The notes: generated from the letters alone by a model not told the origin. Positions 22,654 to 42,000 are shown, counted from the stretch's first letter. The stretch: 64,000 bases of DNA from Rhodamnia argentea (GCF_020921035.1 NC_063160.1:21983595-22047594), one strand, 5' to 3'. Numbers and translations are program-made.

Positions 22654-23995
22654 GTCTAAAAATGAAGGAGGACTGGGGATCCGTAGATTACTCAATCGTA
22701 ATAGGGCTGCCACACTGAAGCACTTATGAAATTTGTTCACCGATAAGGAGTCCCTTTGGGTCATATGGATACACTCCATCTTCTTAAAAAACAAGAACTT
22801 CCGGGTGGCCTCTAAACCCACCGCCTGCTCATGGGCATGGAGGAAAATTTTGGATCTTCGTGAAGAGTTCCGCCGGCGGTTTGTCCGGAAAATTGGGGAT
22901 GGTCGAACAACATCCTTTTGGTTTGATAATTGGCACACTAGAGGCCCTCGTTTTAAGCTCTTCACAAACAGGGAGATCTTTTGTTACGGCATCCCAAGGA
23001 CAGCATCTGTCCGAGACTTCTACTCCTCCGCTTGGCAACCGTCTCAAATGTTGACCACATACACGGATTGGCCAAAACCAGGTATACTCTTGGTGGAAAA
23101 CAGAGAAGATCGGCTGGTGTGGAGAGGAAATGTGTCGGGCATTTTCACGGTGGCCTTGGCATGGGAGCTCATTAGCCCTAGAGGAAGGGTAGTTTCTTGG
23201 CACACCTTCATATGGGATCGATCTTTCGCCCCAAGATACGCTTTTCTCTTATGGATTATCACTCTCAATCACCTGCCAACACAAGTCATGTTACTCAACT
23301 ACCACAGAATCTCGGAAGGTGTTTGTGCCTTCTGCCAGGTGAGACCGGATTCCATCAATCACTTATTTTTTGGATGCACAATCACCAGCCAGCTAGCCCT
23401 TTTATGGGCGTCCAAATGCAACATCAAGCGGCAAAACCGACTATGGCATGACTTCCTTCATTAGGTCGTGCAGAGGTTCGGAACTCGGAATTTCCATCAC
23501 CGGATTATTCGGTTCTCCCTTGGGGCACTATGCCATATTATTTGGTCGGAAAGAAATGATATTCTGTTCGGACATAAGACCTTTTTCGTCCCAGGAATCA
23601 CTAAGCATATCACCAAGCTCATGAGGGACAAAGCTTTCACCTTTGGACATGTTGAAGACAGCTCTTCCAATCGGCGGTTGTAGGCTAACCGGGGTATTTC
23701 CTCTTCAATCCTCCAACCCGAAAGACTAGTTGAGGTTGGTCCCTCTCTTTGTTAGTGGCTACTACGATGGGGTACTTGTGTTATTTTTCTCCTTTATTGC
23801 TTGGTTGTATATAGTGCCGGTTGCTTAGTAGTTGTTTTACCTTTAGTGGTCTTTTGCTTGGCCGTACACCTTTGCACCCGTGGTGACATACCTATGTAAC
23901 CTTGAGTACGAGGTTTTTGTGTTCGGCCTACCATCTTTTATAAGTATCGCTTTTAGAAAGTTAATACACGACTCACTTTACCCAAAAAAAAATAT
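22654..23995 (+). mobile_element. 5'-truncated LINE (non-LTR retrotransposon)
   Basis: A 13-bp target duplication, TTGATATAATTTA, lies at 22641-22653 and 23996-24008. The insert ends with an A-rich tail just before the second copy, as expected for target-primed reverse transcription. The coding part (about 22686-23683) is the C-terminal end of a LINE ORF2, including the zinc-finger-like region after the reverse transcriptase: SFAPRYAFLLWIITLNHLPT, CAFCQVRPDSINHLFFGC. Most of the reverse transcriptase and everything upstream is missing. Confidence 0.88.
22686..23683 (+). pseudogene. LINE ORF2 C-terminal fragment (zf-RVT region)
   Basis: One frame covers NRAATLKHL, a stop (TGA at about 22721), then a 243-codon stretch with WIHSIFLKNKNFRV, GDGRTTSFWFDNWHTRGP, LVWRGNVSGIFTVALAWELI and the CX2C...HLFFGC finger. 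A second stop (TAG, 23462-23464) follows, then the tail FSLGALCHIIWSERNDILFG up to 23683. This is the usual end of plant L1-type ORF2. Both stops can be derived from TGG or CAG codons by C-to-T changes. Confidence 0.85.
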
Positions 23996-24599
23996 TTGAT
24001 ATAATTTAAAGGTATAGGACTTAATTGGCATGTTGTCAAAATGTTTAGCATTGAATTGGCACAAGTACAATATGTTTAGAATTTTTTGAATATTTTGTGC
24101 TTTTGTGATGCCATGTTTCTACTTTGAGTCACAAACTTGAACATGACCAAAATCTAAAGTAGTCTCAAGTCGCTTTCGAAAAAAATTACTAAAGAAGTCT
24201 TAAACTTATTTATGTTGGCTAATTCGGTGCTAAATTTTTTAATTTGACAAGTTTTAAAGCTTTAGATAATTTGCCAATATGGCCTTTGCAACTAAGTTTG
24301 GTAAGAAATCGCTAATGTAGATGCCGGCTGTCCTACGTGTCATGGTGGCAACCGGTGCTGATATGGATTTTACAATTTTTTTTTTAATTTTTTAAACTTC
24401 TTATCTTAACTTTTGATTTTCTTTTTCTTTTCTTTTTTTTCAGTATGGGCCGGCGACCGTTGCGGCCCTCGCCGATAAATGTGAGGGCTTGCCGCCCTCG
24501 TCAACCACAGCTAAGGCCGTGAACTAGTTGAGGGAAAATAAAAGAAAGGAAAAAAAAGGGAAAAAATTCAGAAAAAAGGGATAAGTGTACTAGAAGTTT

Positions 24600-24900
24600 T
24601 AAAACTTATCATGTAAAGTGCAAATAAGTCTTAAAACTTTCAAAAAGTTCAATCAAGTCCTAAAACTTGTCACGAAAGTGCATTCGAGTATTAAAACTTT
24701 CAAAAAGTGCAATGAAGTCCTAAAACTAGTCATGAAAGTGCAATCAAGTCCTAAAATTTTCAAAAAATGCAACCAATGGAAGGACTTGATTAAACTAATA
24801 TGACAAGTTTTAGGACTTGATTGCACTTTTTGAAAGTTATAGGACTCGAATACCCTTTCGTGACAAGTTTTAGAACTTTCAATGCACTTTTCCTTTAAGA
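24600..24900. repeat. Minisatellite in head-to-head arrangement
   Basis: Units of about 39 bases on the plus strand (AAAAGTGCAATCAAGTCCTAAAAC type) fill about 24600-24775. The reverse-complement version (TTTTAGGACTTGATTGCAC) fills about 24780-24890. The two halves could pair as a long imperfect hairpin. Confidence 0.75.
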
Positions 24901-25900
24901 AAAATGTAAATAGAGAGAAGGGGTATGCAAATAGAGTAGGAACAGAATTTTTGGGTGTACACGCCGGTAAAATAGGTATTTTTAGATTGGGAAGATAAAA
25001 AATACAGGTTTTGAAATGAGATGAGAATACACCTATCTTTATTATGATAATTCATCTTATTATTTGGAGTTTGTTTTGTTTTGAAATTGTAACAGGCTAA
25101 CAATTGGACTGCGATGTTTCACTCTAATTTTTTTCAAAAATGACTGAAGCATTATTTTAACAAAAAAAAAAATCGAAACGAGAATATTTCATATGAAAAG
25201 AGTAATCATCTACTTCGTCCATTTTATTGTTCTCTTTTTTTCTTTCGCTTCGTGCAAGCGTAGCATGCGTGTATTTCAATTTTATATCGAATAAATGACG
25301 AAATGTCCGAGAATTTACACATAAAAAGGTAAAATATATATATACATATATATATGTTGCACTTTTTGAAAATTATAGGACTCGATTGCACTTTCTTGAC
25401 AAGTTTTAGAACTTCCAATGCACTTTTCCCTTAAGAAAAATGTAAATAGAGAGAAGGGGTATGCAAATAGAGTAGGAACAGAGTTTTTGGGTGTACATGC
25501 CGGTAAAATAGGTATTTCTAGGTTGGGAAGATAAAAAATATAGGTTTTGAAATGAGACGAGAATACACCTATCTTTATTATGATAATTCATCTTATTATT
25601 TGGAGTTTGTTTTGTTTTGAAATTGTAACAGACTAACAATTGATCTGCGATGTTTCACTCTATTTTTTTTTTTAAAATGACTGAAACGTTATTTTGAAAA
25701 AAAAAATCGAAACGAGAATATTTCATATGAAAAGAATAATCATCTATTTCGTCCATTTTATTTTTCTCTTTTTTTTTTGGCTTCGCGCAAGCGTAGCGTG
25801 CGTATATTTCAATTTTATATCAAATAAATGATGAGATGTCCGAGAATTCACACATAAAAGGTAAAAAAAATATAATCGAAGAAGTTCATAACAAATAGAA
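24821..25900. repeat. 536-bp direct tandem duplication
   Basis: 24821-25356 and 25357 to about 25900 share the same sequence order: TTGCACTTTTTGAAA, AAAAATGTAAATAGAGAGAAGG, GTGTACA(C/T)GCCGGTAAAATAGG, then the TTTCATATGAAAAGA block. The offset is 536. Both copies have the same short frames, with no sign of a real gene. Confidence 0.88.
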
Positions 25901-26349
25901 TGCGTGCAACATAATCTTGCGAATTCCGACAAAAAAAAAACATAATCTTGCGAATTATTTCTCATGAAAAAGTTTTTTTGATGGAAAAATTATCTGGCGG
26001 AAAACCGCTTTAAGTCGAAAAGAATAAATAGTTCTTCAAAGACAATGAATGGAGGGATGGGACATGGGAGTCCCCTTCCCCTTTGGTCTCTTTGCCTCTG
26101 TGGCTCGCTTGTGCCCACAATTCTTGGGGGTCGTGGCCATGGACTCGTTTCTGCAGTAAACATCTCAGCGGGCATCCACCTCAGAATAGGCTTATCTCCT
26201 TCTGTCCACTCTTCTCTTTCGACTCCCGACGGATCAAAAAGCTATATTTTTTTTTTCTTTCCTTTTTGTCCCTGTGAATACTTTGAATTAGCCTGAAGCA
26301 GCATATGAGTACACTGTGACTGAGTGAGCGAGTGACAAGGAGAGAGGCC
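25901..26349. other. Presumed promoter and 5' UTR of the alanyl-tRNA synthetase gene
   Basis: No supported coding region. A TATATTTTTTTT run (26242-26253) and a mixed-composition leader precede the ATG at 26350. The transcription start cannot be located by eye. Confidence 0.35.
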
Positions 26350-32929
<6,580 letters not shown>

Positions 32930-35020
32930 AAGGGAAGCTGACGCTCCCTCTATGGAATGTGGAATTGCTTAGGTCATCCTCCCATCTCTTATCAGATTCA
33001 ACTACTTAGCTCTCAAATCTCTCCTGTTGTCCATCGCAGAGTGGTCGGATTTGCCGATCCAGCAGTTGGGTTGGGATGGATTAACAGTTCTCAAATGCAT
33101 TAAGCATAGTATGAACTCCATTCATTACCAGGCTTACCACACAAAAAAAAAAAAAAAAAAATCCGTTCATTACAAGTAACAAAGAAAAGGAAAAAGTTGT
33201 GAGACTCTGGTTTCATACATCAACCAATTACAGAATATAAATTATGGGTTGTGTAAACCAAGCAACATCCCTAATTGCTTACCGCGATCATCGGAGTTTA
33301 GTTTAAAATTGCTGGGCATGTCTGTTGTTTGAGTGTCCAGCTTGCAATCCCACTCGATAATTCGTCGTCGTTGTTTTGCCGGAAACAAAATGACTTTCGG
33401 ACAGTGGGATGCGACTACAATGCCTAGGTGGCAACCATTTACAGAGTAATAATGGGTCCCAACACATCAATCTTTGACTTTGGCGGCTTCTTGGCTTTGA
33501 CTAATATTCCCACTTCCCAATGCGAACCCGATGTCAAAAGGACCAAGCTGGTCGGCAGACCCAATAGGAATTCTCTCTCTCACGAAATTGAGGTGGACCG
33601 TTCTCTCGCGAACAGAATTTTTTTAAGGTCTTATTAGGCATAAAGTCTACTTTGAATTATTTCTTAAAAATTGGATTTGCTTCAAACTCTTATTTAAAAT
33701 ATCACATGAATTCAATACATCGCTTTCAAATTCAGATAAGTAATTAAGTTGGACAACGAGCGGATAAGGTTTTCTAAAAGGGATTCCATTGCATTGTCTC
33801 AACCTCCCACCCTATTAAGCAGTATAAAAATGAAATAGGCTCTGATCATTGAGTGCTTTAAAAAAAAAAATTTAAAAAGAGGGAAGGTGAAGTTTCGTAG
33901 CGACTAATTAATAGTGGTGGGTGAAAAAAATCTAGGACAAGAAGGTTCCTATTGGCATCCCATTGCCTACCTTTGATAGCTGTCGGATTTTGGCAATATT
34001 CTTAAAAACTTTTTTGGCGAGTGGGCAAAGGCATGATGGCAAGCCCTTTTGCTCTCTCTTATCTCCTCACTCGCTGCCCGAAAACAACAATGACTCACAC
34101 ATGACACGGCCACATACATTACTCACTATCTGTCTTTTCTTTTCCCTTCTAATCACACCTAAAATAGAGCTCCAGCCGATGTAAAATGTACGCAAAAAAG
34201 GAAGAAAGAAAGGGCGAAAAAAGTGGGAACACGAAAGAGAGAAAAAAAAAAGTAGGGGTCGTTGAAATCACCCTCACATCAATTGCTTGCAAATTGCTTT
34301 GAGTAAAGATCGCTTGCACAATTCAAAGGTCTGGATTTAACTGATTCACGGTGCTTTTAAGGTGTTTCATAGATCTCTGGATAGTTGCGTAACGCGTGTC
34401 TATTCTTTAATTATGAAAAAAAAAAAAAGGTGTCATTCTTAAGAGAAAATAACCGCAACACTTTTTGGGCACAAAATCTTAGATGCTAATCCACTGAATA
34501 GTCAGCATCGCGATCATTTATCCTCTCTCTCTAGAGAAACTTTTGCTCTTTTCCTGGCACGATCCAGCCTTTCCTTCCATGAATTCAGCACATATCTTTC
34601 AAAAGACGCGTTTCAGGAACAGAGCAGAAGCTTCGACTCGAAGGCTAGTGCAGAAAGAACTGTCACTCACTAGCAAAGCATCGCTCTCTCTCTCTCTCTC
34701 TCTCCAACACAATATCACGGACACTTGCAAAATGTCGGTAAGACGCCATGATTTTTGTTTTAAATTTTCTTAATCTGGAGAAGTTTATTTGACGAGATCG
34801 GATGAAAAAGCTTATGAACTTTTTTCTGACGACGCTCTTTGAGAACCGCGTCTGAGTGAATGCCCGCCCGCGTCTTTCCTTATCATGGACGCCACCACAC
34901 CAAGGAACAAATTTTGTCCGACCCAAGAAAGAATCACTGTCGATCCTAATCCTTTTCGGAAAAAGCTGACCTGTAGTCCACACTCCAAAGCTCTGACCTC
35001 TCCCTCACTACTGGCCACTC
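32930..35020. other. Intergenic region
   Basis: No supported gene. It should hold the 3' UTR of the synthetase gene. An A18 run sits at about 33143-33161 and a CT microsatellite at about 34682-34704. The last 300 bases are the presumed expansin-like promoter. Confidence 0.45.
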
Positions 35021-35028
35021 TATAAATG
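35021..35028 (+). promoter_or_regulatory. TATA box of the expansin-like gene
   Basis: TATAAATG 65 bases upstream of the ATG, in a pyrimidine-rich context (CCACTC before it). Confidence 0.6.
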
Positions 35029-35085
35029 CCGCATTTCTCCGTCGATCTTCATTCGACACCGACTCGACACCGGCAACAAACCAAG

Positions 35086-36651
35086 ATGGCCTTCTTTGTC
35101 TGTTTCGTCCTCTCTCTGATCATCTCATGTGCTACTGCCTGCGATCGCTGCGTCCACCAGTCCAAGGCTGCTTACTTCAACAAGGCCTCTGCACTCTCGT
35201 GTGAGCACTCGGTCCTTGATCTTGCTTGTCGTTCCTTTATAGTCAATACCCAGATGGATTTTATGGCGAAAGGTTTAGTTTTGGCTCGGACCCAGATGAT
35301 GTTTTTGTATGAGTTAAGAGGGATTGATCTGTTCTGGGGTGGAAAATTTTGCAGCTGGAGCATGTGGGTATGGCTCTTTGGCTGTGGGCTTCGACAGTGG
35401 CCTTCTCGCAGCAGCCATTCCTTCCCTTTACAAAGATGGGGCTGGCTGTGGTGCTTGCTTTCAGGTGCGTCTCGAAACTTCCACCGTTCCGCCAACCGTC
35501 GCCGGTAGACTCGGCCGATCACCGTACGACGCGGATCGATGTGATTGGCCAAACTTTCTAAATTATTAAGCCGTTGGTACAGTGTGTACATGCCTCTTAA
35601 TGTTGTTAACGACGTCTTTTTGACTGATTTGGGGAAAAAAATATGTATGAATTTGCAGATAAGGTGCAAGAACGCGAATCTGTGTACCAAAGGAGGGACT
35701 AGAGTGATCGTGACTGATCTCAACCACAGCAACAAGACAGACTTTGTGCTCAGCAGCCGAGCTTTCACGGCCATGGCTCGCCAGGGGATGAGCCAGGACA
35801 TCTTGAGACAAGGCATTGTCGACGTTGATTACAAAAGGTGAGCAGATGATGCAATTTGGCAATTATTGGAGACTAGGATAGGAAACAAATGAGCGATCAA
35901 ATCCGTTTTTGTCTTGTTTTTTTGCGTTTGTTTGCGCCTGTTCACGTGGATTTCTTCTTCTGATGGTTCTGGTGCAACTACTCCCTGGGGCTCTGATGCA
36001 GGCGGACACCAATTATTGTAATGGGTCCATGCCACCAACACCAAGCACATTGATTGCTTCGTAACGTTACTCTCTTTTGTAGGTTCAGTCGGACCAGTAG
36101 ATGTGCTTTTTTATATGATCTCCGCCATTACTTTAATGATATTAAGTTGCGATTTATACGTACAACGCTCACGATAGCTCGGTCACGCAGAGTCCCTTGC
36201 GACTACAAGGACCGGAATCTGGCCGTGCGGGTGGAGGAGTCGAGCCGGAAGCCAAATTACCTCGCCGTCAAAGTGCTTTACCAAGGCGGTCAGACCGAAA
36301 TAGTGGCCATGGACGTAGCACAAGTGAGCCAGACACGTTATCTCATCAACCCCCGAAACAATCTTTCGGCCAATCATGTCGATAACATCTCAATTTCCAC
36401 ATGCACAGGTCGGTTCGTCGAATTGGAACTACATGAGCAGGAACTACGGCGCTGTTTGGGACACGAGCCGCGTCCCCGAAGGGGCACTGCAGTTCCGGCT
36501 CGTGGTGACCTCCGGCTACGACGGGAAGTGGATTTGGGCCAAGAGCGTCCTCCCTGCGGATTGGCGAAACGGGCTCATCTACGACTCAGGAGTCCAAATC
36601 TCCGATATTGCACAAGAGGGTTGCTCTCCATGCGACGACGGGAGCTGGTGA
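35086..36651 (+). CDS. Expansin-like A protein (5 exons, 259 aa)
   Basis: Exons 35086-35200, 35355-35464, 35659-35837, 36191-36323, 36409-36651; phases agree and total 780 bases. Exon 1 ends at the stronger donor GTGAGC, which restores SSGACGYGS across the junction. Residues 1-18 are a signal peptide, so the product is secreted to the wall. Then comes [13 protein letters not shown], the expansin-like A signature, and the double-psi barrel domain with CGACFQIRCKN and [18 protein letters not shown]. The family's second domain (CBM63 type) includes [18 protein letters not shown] and [13 protein letters not shown], and the end is [10 protein letters not shown]. The HFD motif of alpha-expansins is absent, as usual for EXLA. 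Wall-loosening activity of EXLA proteins is not established. Length is near the usual 260-270 residues and nothing looks broken. Confidence 0.93.
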
Positions 36652-36943
36652 TGAGGATCTTGGACCGACCCTTGATTTTAACTATTGCCAGCACTAACTT
36701 CTTCTATGTAGATGAATCGTGGGATAGATAATGTTCTTTATTTTTATTTTTTTGGGTGATCGATGGGATTTCTCCTGCATATAGTGAATAAGGGTAAATG
36801 ATGGCCCAAGGGTATCTGACTCGGGTGTAACATAGACAGGAGGGAGGGTATTTCCTAGGCACAGTTCCTTCGGATTTCTCTTTGTGACACAAATTGTACT
36901 CTGCTGAGGTTTTAATGAGAAGGCTTGGTAATAAGTTTCATAT

Positions 36944-36992
<49 letters not shown>

Positions 36993-37200
36993 AATGCTGG
37001 TTGTGTGGGCCTCCATAGAAAAGGGGCTCACGCCATAGGGTGGAAAATGGGCTTGGTCTACCTGATTTTAAGACCATAAAATTCAATAGGCCCGGCCCAA
37101 AACCCAATTCCCGCAGGCATTACAAGAAGAGGGCCCAATTCTGTCTCATGCGATGGTGTCCAAGTTTAGCCACAAAAGCTTAAAGATGGCAATTCTCTAA
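36652..37200. other. Intergenic, with a CT microsatellite
   Basis: 3' flank of the expansin-like gene. A (CT)n tract of about 43 bases runs from about 36948 to 36990. No supported gene. Confidence 0.6.
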
Positions 37201-37795
37201 GGCTGTGTTTGATGGGACGGACCTATATGATATTTTCACTCGAGGGTTGGCATGTTATGTGAATATTGCCCCCATGCTCATCTCTCTCTCCTCGGCCGCG
37301 ATCAACACAATCAATGTGGCAGCTCGAAAGCTGTTGTCGAGCAATTGAGCCCCAACCGCCGACCCCTCACCTCCCTCTCCCTCACTCCACACTTAGATCT
37401 AAGCTCGAAAAGTGCGATCCACATCCTTGAGCCCTGATCTTGCACCGCCGACCTTCGACAACCCTAGATCTAGTGTCACCCAAGGTCAGCGATGGCATCT
37501 AAGGCAATCATGAGGCAGCAAGGGTCGCATTGTCAAGGATCAAGACAGGATGGAGGCGGCGACCAATTGAGCCCCACAAGTTGGTGACTGGGCGATAATA
37601 GGGGATACATCGACAATGGCACGACAAGGAGGGGCAATGTCAATGGTGGCTTGATAGATGGCAGCGAAGAGCGAAACCCATCAAATTTTTATCCTATATT
37701 ACAAAACCCATCGTTTTTTCTTTTTTTTTTTTTTTTATAATCCTGGTCGACCTTATCCCATCCAGCAGAAAAGTGCTAGATGGCCAAATGCAACC
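37201..37795. mobile_element. TAA-flanked non-autonomous DNA transposon (PIF/Harbinger-like)
   Basis: A 595-bp insert begins GGCTGTGTTTGATGGG and ends CATTTGG-type sequence (CCAAATGCAACC on the plus strand). The ends form imperfect inverted repeats (GG-TG--TTTG). TAA lies directly on both sides (37198-37200, 37796-37798), the target duplication typical of PIF/Harbinger. The core is GC-rich with many GGCGGCGACC-like stretches, and no transposase is visible. Confidence 0.55.
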
Positions 37796-39031
37796 TAAGG
37801 ATGTTAAAGATCAAAACATTCGGCACCGAGTCAAACAAGGGTATTTTCTTTCGAGGAATGACAATAGTTTGGCTCCTTTCCGGATAGGAGCTCCTTCTCT
37901 TTACATTACCATATCTTAGAGATCTATCAATCACCTTACTTACAAGCACTTTCTAATTTCATTCATCTGAATAAGGATGGTACCCCATATTTCACAACCG
38001 GAAGTAAGGAGATTTGTTCGACTTGCTCGTTGTGCGCATGTTCAAAACGAGGCAGTAGCTCCTCTGTCCTTTGGTCCCAATTGGAGTATTCTTCACGATC
38101 CCTCAAGTTCATCCAAAATGTTATTGTCGCTCATCTAGGCCCACACTCCAACCTCACTAATTGATAGGTTGAGAAAATATATATTTTATTCACGTCAATG
38201 GTGCCAACTTTTAGGAACTTTGGAGTCGTCATGCTTTTTAAAAGGGTTTCCTCATTTTTTTTTGTTCTCTATGGTTCCGAAAGAGGATTCTGTTTAGATT
38301 AGGCATCTAAACGTTCTTTTATCGATTAATCGGGTTTTGAAGCTTTAATAGTTCACATTTGACATGGTTCAGCGGCAGCGAACCACCGTTCACGGAGCAA
38401 CTTTCTCATTGGTGATGCGAACAAAATTAGCATCGAGAAATTCCCTAATTAAATAAATAAATGGGCCGAAAGTTCACGCCAAATGTGCACGAATCAATAA
38501 CTCAGTACTTTCAATATGACATTATATGTGACGTGTGCGAAATACCGTGAATGAGAGCGTCCATGCCGCTCCTCTCGCCTCTCGGCTCTTATAGTCTCGT
38601 GGATTACGCACGCATAGCTATATCAAAACTTACGAAAACCGTAGCTACTAAATAGAGAAATACTTAGAGCCTCCACAAACCGTTCAATTGTGGTCCCTTC
38701 AATTGAACTCACTCATTTTTTTTTCCTCCTTCCCAAAAGGGCAAATGCGAGTGAATTTAATGCAATTGACTCCATCTAAGAGAAGATTTGGAAGTTAGTC
38801 GCATGGATAACTTTCTTTGTAGATAGACTCCAAAGTTTCGGGTCCATTTCCATGTGAAAATGGCTTTGGTGGTGAAAGCCCAAAGGCTTGGCCATAGTCA
38901 AGTGTTGGGGACAGCTCCATTAACGCCTCAATTTTAGCAAATTTTTTTGGAACGACGTCGCCTTTTTTCTTCTTTCTTCTTTTGTCTAGTTGTCATCCCC
39001 ATTACTTTCAATTTTTCTAATAAATTCCTGC

Positions 39032-39074
<43 letters not shown>

Positions 39075-42000
39075 CTAATCAAGTTTTTCCGACACAAAAT
39101 CCGACTAACTTTAGCTTACATGGCCGTTAGAGGACTCCGGAGCTTGACCCGGAATAATTATTGCGTATGTAGATATAGACATCATAAATAATGAACCGGT
39201 GGGAGTTGTAAAAATAAATTGAAAGAAGTCAATCCATTCACCATCCATGACTTAGTATTTAATCCATGTCACACTCCAGCACATCCACGTTAGCTTAATT
39301 TGATCAGATTTTATGTTCGAGTGGCTTGATTAGACGTATATTTTTTTTTCCAATAGACTGACTTGATTAGAAAATAGTAAGATCACAGAAACGATCATAA
39401 AAAGCATACAGAATACAGACATTTTAAGGATATTTGTGCTAATTCGAGTGTTCTTTTTTGTTGTAACTTTTCAAAAGTGAAGATACTTGCTTAATTTCTC
39501 AGAAAAAGCAAAACGCATTCCTGGGTACCTCAGGGGGTCCTCCTACCGATCTTGCTCCGAGAGAGATCCGATATCTTTGGAGAAAGACCACGACGTCGTT
39601 CGGCTAGGAACCGGTTCGATCTTCCAGCAACTATGATGAAGGTTCTCGAGCAATTTCTCTAGGGGGTATACGCAATTACGCATGGTTGTACACAACAAAC
39701 AAAGCTTTGAACTTTTCCGGGTTTCTCCTTGGCTACACTTGATTGGCAATGATTGCTCTTTTCTGGCTAAGTTCCAGGCTAGAAGCATTACGGGGATGTT
39801 TCCTGCAAGCGACCGGAATTTGCAAATCAAGAAACAACGACTGTTGAATTCCTCGAACTGTCTGAAAGATAATATAAACTAGAAGCTTAGGAGCTATCCC
39901 ACAAGAAAAGAAAAAAAAATTCCATTTAACTATGGATCTGTAAGGTCAAGAAGATGCGGGGAAATTGCAGTGGAGGCCCCCACCACTGATGTGCTGTCCG
40001 TAAAGTTACTACCTCATCCGTCCTAGTGCGCTATTAGAATAAGGTTTTTCATTAGTTAAACAATTGACCTGAAAACGCGAATTGGACGATTCATAAATCC
40101 GGTCATATCGATACCTTACAAAATCGTACTGTCGTGTATTAAATACGCTTCGTATCGTAACCGGATTAACTCCTTTTGGACTTTGTGATTACGAAGTATC
40201 TAGAGATCATCGAAACTTAAGGCCAATCTCGCCTGTCTCCCAACAAAGCGGGCTGCAAACCTAGCGAATCATTTTATGTCGGTCTGAGGTCAGCCCTCAA
40301 GCTCCCCAATTCCTGCCAAATTATTTTTTCTTCCGTTGGAAGGAGAGAAGCACCACAAAGTCTTAGAAAAGCCTTAACTTCCAGCTTTCCGTTAAGCCTC
40401 TTAAGAATATGCCCGAATACGATAATCTTTTCATAATAAGTACGCTTCGCAAGTGTCTCGAAGGCGTCATGACGCTTGGTCATTAGAACACAGAACGGAA
40501 GACCGAATATTGGTGGAGTTTGATCGTGGTTACTTACTAGAAGCAATGGAAAGTCTGTGTTCTTCAGCCGATCATCATTTACCGAAGATTTTTTGTTGTG
40601 GGGGTGTGGAAGGAGACTCTATTTTGGGTCTCGAGGGAAGACTTCCAAGTCAAAGTATTCACAGAGAGAGAGAGAGAGAGAGAAGGCACGACAACGATGA
40701 TTCGTCCCTTTGCCCCTAAGTTTCGTGACACACAATGAAATCAGCGTACGATAGAACGCGGAGTTGTCCAGGAACGTGATTCTGACAACCTAGGAAAAAT
40801 TAAGGAAAATCCTAAAATGCCTTCCAACTTTTTTTTGCAGGACAAATTTTCAAGGGTGTGGTCCCAGACGGAATTTAAAAGATTTCTTCGGACAATGAGA
40901 AAATTGACCCGAGACGAATCAGTCCGCGGTTGCTGTATGGACTTGATTCGGTTCGATTGAGATGTTAAAACCGTAGATCACCAATCGATGTCATGCCCAT
41001 TTGCCCCCCGCCCCCCACCACAAAAATCAATTTCACTTTTTGGTCGCCCCAATTGTAATCCCCGTGCTTTGGCTTTTGCTCTGGTATGGGTCGGTAAAAT
41101 GTGTACGATCCCCACTTAGCGTTTTTTAATATTTGGATTTTCTCCAAAATTCTGCTACGAAGACGAAACCCGTTCAGAAGAGGAGGAGGCGTTTTGAGGG
41201 CTTTGGAGAGTGCCGATGTCCTCTCCAGCCTATTTCCATGTCTTGGAGTCTTGATGGGTGCACTAAGTAAATAGGGGACAAAAATTCGATAAATTCGGAC
41301 ACTCGATTATTTGTTTGGATGAAATGAAATATCGCTCTTTTTAAGTGATGGGTGAATAGAAATTCAGACAGATGATTATGTTTTGTATAGTGTTTTCGGA
41401 GGTTCGATCCGCACGAGATGGTGGGGAATGTTATTGAGAGGAGGCGCCTCCTCCGCTACCTCTCTATTGGCGACTTTAGCTATAGAAATTCGAGAGTCTT
41501 TTAATTAACGGGTTAGCGGAAGTTATGTTATCCGTTATGCTTGCCTACATGAGTCAAGTTGAATTAAGTAATCGAGAGGATATCGTTCCTTGAAATTTTA
41601 GTCATATTTGATTACTAAGGACAAGCGAGTCAATCAGGAATATCATACAGCATTTGGCTATAGATTTCCGAGACTTTTACCCAAAAACTTTGATTTTTTA
41701 GCCATGACTTCATTAAAGTATAGTACTTTGAAGTTGGAATTCTGCGATCTTTGGAGTTATTGTCTTCGTAACTAAATCATGGACGAGCGCCCGGGAAGCA
41801 ACCATGAATCTTGGTTCGTTTCAAACGATCATCTTGTCTTTCGGTGTCGGTTCGAGGTGAAAAGGCGAAAGGTTCCGCTCCGGAACCGAACTCGAATTTA
41901 AGCGAGAGGCGTGAGAATGGGTTGTTACGCTAATTCTCCCTCGTCTGGCCAGTCAACGGCGGTCGTGCCCACCGCTTTCGCAGAGGATTCATGGTGCAAA

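Larger units (their letters stand above)
17869..24488. repeat. Tandem segmental duplication, unit B
   Basis: Second copy of the unit that starts at 12568, with the same gene order. It lacks the TRIM-like insertion of unit A but contains a minisatellite (about 22340-22653 plus 24009-24075) and a LINE fragment (22654-23995) between the SAUR pair and the shared tail. Both SAUR genes are intact here. The stretch 17869-20092 has no supported gene. An 80-codon frame at 19613-19852 is open in this unit but broken in unit A, and matches no family I recognise. Confidence 0.88.

Noticed and set aside
24600-25900. Regular repeats considered as a CRISPR array
   Set aside because: This is a plant nuclear region. 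The units are adjacent and imperfect with no unique spacers, so it is a minisatellite.
35172-35816. 214-codon minus-strand frame over the expansin-like gene
   Set aside because: It runs antisense through exons and introns of a well-supported gene and has no motif of its own.
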